64,000 nucleotides of DNA from Scolanthus callimorphus. Its lineage: Eukaryota; Cnidaria; Anthozoa; Actiniaria; Edwardsiidae. Both the position numbers and the translations under genes were made by a program. The notes beneath the pieces were generated by a model. The model did no database searches. It had not been told where the DNA came from and saw only the letters and a program-made list of their open reading frames with translations. Shown piece after piece: positions 59,801 to 64,000 of this stretch (positions are counted from its first letter, which is position 1; the number at the start of each line of letters is the position of its first letter). The DNA lies in the NCBI GenBank assembly GCA_033964015.1, contig CM066918.1, positions 21,721,387 to 21,785,386 of the forward strand, given 5' to 3'.

Positions 59801-62800
59801 AGGTGACTGGGATGACTTTAAGGGTGGTAACGATGTTATCAATGATGATAGTGTTGGTTATGAGTACACGCCAATATAGGTGACTGGGATGATGATAAGG
59901 GTGGTAACATAATGTTGATGATGATCGCGATGATGAGTACACGCAAATGGGAAGGTGAAGGAGATGATAGTGAAGGTGGTAACGATGTTATCGATGATGA
60001 TAATGCTGGTTAAGAGTAAAAGCCAATAAAAGGGACTGGGATGATGATAAGGGTGGAACATGATGTAGATCGCGATGATGAGTACACGCCAATGGGAAGG
60101 TGAAGGATATGATGGTGAAGGTGGTAACGATGTTATCAATGATGATAGTGCTGGTTATGAGTACACGACAATATAGGTGACTGGGATGATGATAAGGGTG
60201 GTAACATGATGTTCATGATGATCGCGATGATGAGTACACGCCAATGGGAAGGTGAAGGGGATGATGGTGAAGGTGGTAACGATGTTATCGATGATGATAA
60301 TGTTGGTTATGAGTACACGCCAATAAAGGTGACTAGGATGATGATAAGGGTGGCAACGATGTTGTTGGCGCTGGGTACACGCCAATGAAGGTAACTAGGA
60401 TGATGATAAGGGTGGCAAGGAATGAAGGAATTGGTGACGGGGGTGATGATGAGGATGGTAACGGTGATGACGATTACTATAACGATGATAGATATAGCTC
60501 ATCATGATCATCGCCATCATCACCCCCAAAAGTAGTTATTTAGTTATTCTGCTTGCCCATGCCCATCCGATGAAGGAACACCTCCAAAATGATACTATTT
60601 TAGCAATGTTCACATTAACAGGGCCTAAATACATTATAGAGCAACATTAGCGGTACAGTATCCTGCACATTATAATATAGCTACGATATAACGCGCGCTC
60701 TGATTGGTCCAAAATGATATTATTCTAGCTGTTATGTTCACATTTACAGGGCCTAAATACATTATAGAACAACATCGGCAGTACAGTATCCTGCACATTA
60801 GAGACGCGGTATCAGGTGATCAGGGGAACATCACTTGCCAAACCGGACAGGAAGTGATTAGTACATATAATATCATTACCAACACGGGTAAGCTTGAGCT
60901 TCTTAAAATTCTTCCAATTCTGAAACACTCATGATCCATTATTCAACAGGTTCTTGATTATAATTATAATCGGATGTCTTTAGTCAACTACGTGAAGGAG
61001 CCTTTATAACTAATAATACACAAACAATATCGAATTATCCAAAAAAAAGTGGATACAAGATAAAAAAAAGTGGATACAAGATAAAAGTGGATACAAAGAC
61101 GGAAGTATGTAAACGAACATGAAACTTTTTATAAGCCACTTAGTGACTTCTATATCGTTTTTGCATCTCGATTGATCAAGTATTTATGAAACAATGGCTA
61201 GGTGTGTTTTAAAGGGAGCGACTGTCACGCAAAAAAAACCCAAAGAAGTATCATTCTCGAACCTAGAGCTCCCGGGCTCGTCATCTCGCGGGGGAGGCTC
61301 TGACACATGCGCGAGATTTGATACAGAGCCGTTGAGAGAAACACCTTTCTGTGCATGCCCAAACGTTCAAAATCAGCCAATCAGAGAAGGCACTCAAATG
61401 GATGTCCCCAGAGCCTCCCCTGCGAGCAGACGCACAGGGGAGCTCTGGGTACGAGAATGAAGAAGTATCGTCTCGTAACGATGGCTAGCGAAGGCTAAAA
61501 ACCTCGAAAACAATCGTTTATAATCTCGCTATTTCTCAATCCATCGGACCACTCTTTTTAACATTATTTATTCTTAAATAGTTATCTGATAGGATGGTCT
61601 AATTAGTTTTGCTGATGAAACAGAGTGGAGCATGCGCGTATCGTGAAAGGCTCCTTTAAGCTTTTTCAAATCACTTGCAGCGGAGTGAGTGCGTAGAATG
61701 CGGAGCTCGCTACCTCAAAGGTGTAGTAGGCAGCATTTGGTGGTCTCTGCTACTACGCTTGTAAGTGAAAGTGAAAGCTTGTAAGATTTCAGATGCGACT
61801 GCCGAAAGTAAATCAGACTTGCGTTTAATTCTACGGATCTTTGTGTAGTCAGCAAACGAGAATGAAGAAAACACGACTAAAGCAAGTCGTATTTACTTTG
61901 TCCTTTGATTGGCCAGTTTTTTAATGACTTGATTCCGATTGGCTGAGTGCATTAGCTTTTTAGCTTTTTGTTTAGTCTTCAAAAGCTCGTCTTAGATCCG
62001 CTCCATACGCCACACACGCATAATGATTAGGCATTTAACGAAGTGAATGTGCGGAGCTCCCCGCCTCGAAGGTGTAAGAGCAGAGCCCCTTGTTGTAGCC
62101 TTTATTTTGTACGTCTATTTTTGCGGAATCTCTACTTGCCGCAGTGGTGTTTGCTTCCACCAAAGGGTCACCAAACGTAGCCGGCACGGTCATTTAATTT
62201 TAATTAATTTTTACAGGGAATGTGTGGGCTATCAATGAGTCGTTCAATCTTAGATTTGCTTAAAAAATGTTTTGTCATGTGACCATGCAACCTCTCTTTA
62301 AGTGTGCAGGGACAAGCATCCCACTTCTGACTGTGAGAGAACTATAGCTGGCGGTGATCCGTGTAAGGCTGCATGGATGGTAGAGAATTGTAAAAAGTCG
62401 TGCCAACTTTGTCCAGGTAAATATTGTATGATCTAGAGAACATGTATTTCGTGTTCTTCTTTACTGCCTCTTAATTACATAGAACGGTTTCCAGACGACC
62501 GCTGAAAGTAGACCACACCTTGCGTGTTTTTACTTAGTCAGCCAAACAGAATGCGAAGACGAGGATTGATTTTTTGATGTCACGGCTAAACGCATGACGT
62601 GTGCATCGTCTAACGTCCCCCGATTGGCTTGTTGTTGAAGTCCTCTTTACCGATGTTGTACACATACCTTGACAAAAGAATGATAACGAGGCTAAAAAAA
62701 TACTCATGGGCGAGATCTTGTCATCGTTAAACAGACAAACCTCCTGTTCAACGGAGAGTGTACTACACTCAAGTTCGATGCTCTGTTGATCACTCAGGTG

Positions 62801-64000
62801 CCATGTTGTTCTTTGAAAATCGCCCATGACCAGTGCCGTAGAGAATCACGAAATTCCTGGGCAAGCTATTTTAAAGTCGGCGTTCATTTATTTTCTCCCG
62901 CAACGTGTGTCGAAGTGCAGGCAGAAAATTCAGGCCATTGAAAGCTGCTCTTAATCATGTAGTTTAAGCACATTTCACATTTTGGACTTTACGATATCGT
63001 ACTCATAAACAGGAGCGTAGCCAGGATTTTTTTTTTTTTTTTTGGGGGGGGGGGTCGCATCTGTACAAATGTATGATGCCCTTTTCCAGCTTACCGATTT
63101 GTTTCTTACCACTGTATGCATTGCTACGCGACCTCAAAATTCAATGTTGCGATGGGCGATTGGCGATTTTAAGCCGTCAATCAAACCAAAACGCTGGATT
63201 CGGCCACTTCAGCGGGCCGACATTGATTGCAAAATCAACCAAAATGGCTTTAAGCTATCCTTTGGCTTCCTTGACTCGAATGTTTAATTTTCCGGTTCAA
63301 GAAAATTGACAACTACTTTCTTGCGTAAAATCGCCAATCGCCCAACAGTGAACTTTGAGGTCGCGTAGCAATGCATACGGTGGTAATGTTTACTTTATTT
63401 TATTCTTCTTCTAAAAAGGGGGGATCACATGCACCCCAGGACCCCCGTAGCTACCCCACTGATAAATGTTAATTTCTTTTCAGGGTTAAAATGTACAAGA
63501 ACTGCCATGCCTACTGGTAATTCGTTAGCGTTATTGTGAATGCATAGATCTCACGAGATGTTTTTCATGTAAGGGAAGAGGTTTAAACAACGGTACTCTA
63601 TAAGTATCCAGGGATGGTGAATTAGGTGGTGGGTACCGGGTACTACACCCCCATAAGTTTCCAGTGGTTTAATGCACTAGTCAATATTAACCCCCGCACC
63701 CCCGAGGCCGGGGCATAGCGGGGCATTTGACAAACAGTTGTTATCAAACACCCCCGCCCCCAAGGACATTTTTTTGTGCCGTTCCCCCGCTCAATTCCGC
63801 GAGGTCGATTTGTCTTTGAGTACATGTGGGGGGAGTAAAGGAAGATGTGCAACCATTTAATAACGTATTAAAATGATCTCTGTGGTATACTTTCATTCAA
63901 TGCCCCTGACCTTCACTTGTAATTCAGTCTTCACGTGCAGAGCTGGAGAAAGGTTGTCCAATGTCCACATCGCGCAGAATGCTTATTGTTCAGACAAACA
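56877..64000 (+). CDS. Modular secreted or surface protein: signal peptide, Ig domain, ShK domain (5' part, runs off the window)
   Basis: Exons: 56877-56928, 59318-59428, 60750-60887, 62303-62416, 63484-63516, and probably 63941 to the window end. Every intron is phase 1, so each exon is a symmetric module. Exon 1 is a signal peptide (MFKFCIVAITSVISIVKG). Exons 2 and 3 together form one Ig domain: Cys35 in CNITLVCYH, Trp45, and Cys84 in SGDQGNITCQTG. Exon 4 is a ShK domain with six Cys at 102, 111, 121, 130, 134 and 137, framed CRDKHPTSDC and ENCKKSCQLC. Exon 5 is a short linker (LKCTRTAMPT). ShK domains are named after an anemone potassium-channel toxin but are widespread in ordinary secreted cnidarian proteins; with an Ig domain this is more likely a surface or matrix protein. 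An in-frame ATG upstream at 56676 exists, but the signal peptide favours 56877. Exon 6 is uncertain. Confidence 0.75.
58081..58735. mobile_element. Element with cagggccgtagc ends containing the accctatcagagacc repeat
   Basis: agggccgtagc at the left is inverted against gctacggccgcgctg at the right, with G runs inside both ends. The interior (58263-58670) is the fullest copy of the repeat also seen at 40553 and 41825, itself with aataccctacc-type motifs. A similar end, cagggccgtagcgcttactg, occurs alone at about 4285. It lies in intron 1 of the Ig/ShK gene. Confidence 0.6.
59490..60430. repeat. Minisatellite (GATGA-rich, ~110-170-bp higher-order unit)
   Basis: Tandem variants of gtgactgggatgatgataag, then ggtggtaacgatgtt, then gagtacacgccaat recur about seven or eight times across 940 bp, with units differing in length. 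Simple gatgat tracts fill the spacers. It lies in the intron that splits the Ig domain. Confidence 0.85.
60584..60673 (+). pseudogene. Broken duplicate of the 5' part of Ig exon 3
   Basis: Matches 60710-60801: tccaaaatgata, the ...ttaacag acceptor and ggcctaaatacattatagag, through cagtatcctgcacatta. It has an in-frame TAG where the real exon encodes His-Arg, and it stops after about 45 exon bases. It is separated from the true copy by about 36 bp of unrelated sequence (gctacgatataacgcgcgct...). Confidence 0.8.
61039..61100. repeat. Short tandem repeat, aaaagtggatacaagat unit
   Basis: Three copies of a roughly 20-bp unit with variable A-run length, in the intron before the ShK exon. Confidence 0.75.
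61252..61459. mobile_element. cattctcg-family MITE with 9-bp duplication
   Basis: Ends cattctcgaacctagagctc and the inverse are flanked by aagaagtat on both sides (61243-61251 and 61460-61468). The interior includes acatgcgcgagatttgatac and agagcctccc. It defines the family seen at 4377, 16945 and 56333. Confidence 0.8.
63107..63397. mobile_element. Inverted-repeat element in the intron after the ShK exon
   Basis: taccactgtatgcattgcta, cgcgacctcaaa and gcgattggcgatttta are inverted at 63318-63397. The surrounding G run and gagcgtagccagg at about 63013 suggest a larger element around it. Confidence 0.6.

Noticed and set aside
59380..60388. Minus- and plus-strand frames rich in HHPSH, TIIP or GDDGEG repeats
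   Set aside because: They are translations of the GATGA minisatellite, not proteins.

Overview
This window is nuclear DNA of a cnidarian, most likely an anthozoan and plausibly a stony coral. Genes are split by GT-AG introns. Gene content includes a PAN plus fibrinogen-like secreted protein of the type found in coral skeletal organic matrix, an Ig plus ShK modular protein and a three-finger Ly6 protein. The rest is AT-rich DNA packed with small inverted-repeat transposons and two nearly intact LTR retrotransposons. No bacterial-style operons, rRNA, tRNA or CRISPR arrays were seen.

Layout. 1-640: two palindromic repeats. 788-3839 (minus): a complete five-exon PRUNE1-type DHH phosphoesterase gene (370 aa by my splicing). 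4377-5890: nested inverted-repeat elements. 6109-11021 (minus): a complete Ty3/gypsy element with 137-bp LTRs and a 5-bp target duplication. 11.0-14.8 kb: non-coding, with a decayed LINE interrupted by a 222-bp MITE. 14826-21764 (plus): a six-exon gene for a secreted PAN/fibrinogen-like protein (375 aa). 21.8-26.4 kb: MITEs only, including one inside another. 26417-33689: a hAT-type MITE split by a full-length BEL/Pao retrotransposon whose two LTRs look identical. 34.0-38.7 kb: further MITEs, one 2.8-kb element inserted in another. 40461-45104 (plus): a two-exon Ly6/uPAR GPI-anchored protein with a truncated LINE in its intron. 45.1-56.3 kb: no convincing gene, several MITEs and one LINE fragment. 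56877-64000 (plus): start of a modular gene (signal peptide, one Ig domain over two exons, one ShK domain) running off the window.

The four cellular genes are separate single genes with no shared pathway. Three encode secreted or surface proteins; PRUNE1 is cytosolic. The main biology is transposable-element stratigraphy: at least six cases of one element inside another can be read with target-site duplications. The most unusual item is a perfect 45-bp palindrome at 49983 that is nothing but two terminal repeats back to back, with a perfect 7-bp target duplication; a 321-bp relative with the same ends lies 3 kb upstream.

Exon boundaries were worked out by hand from splice sites, codon phase and family resemblance. 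No alignment or database search was possible.
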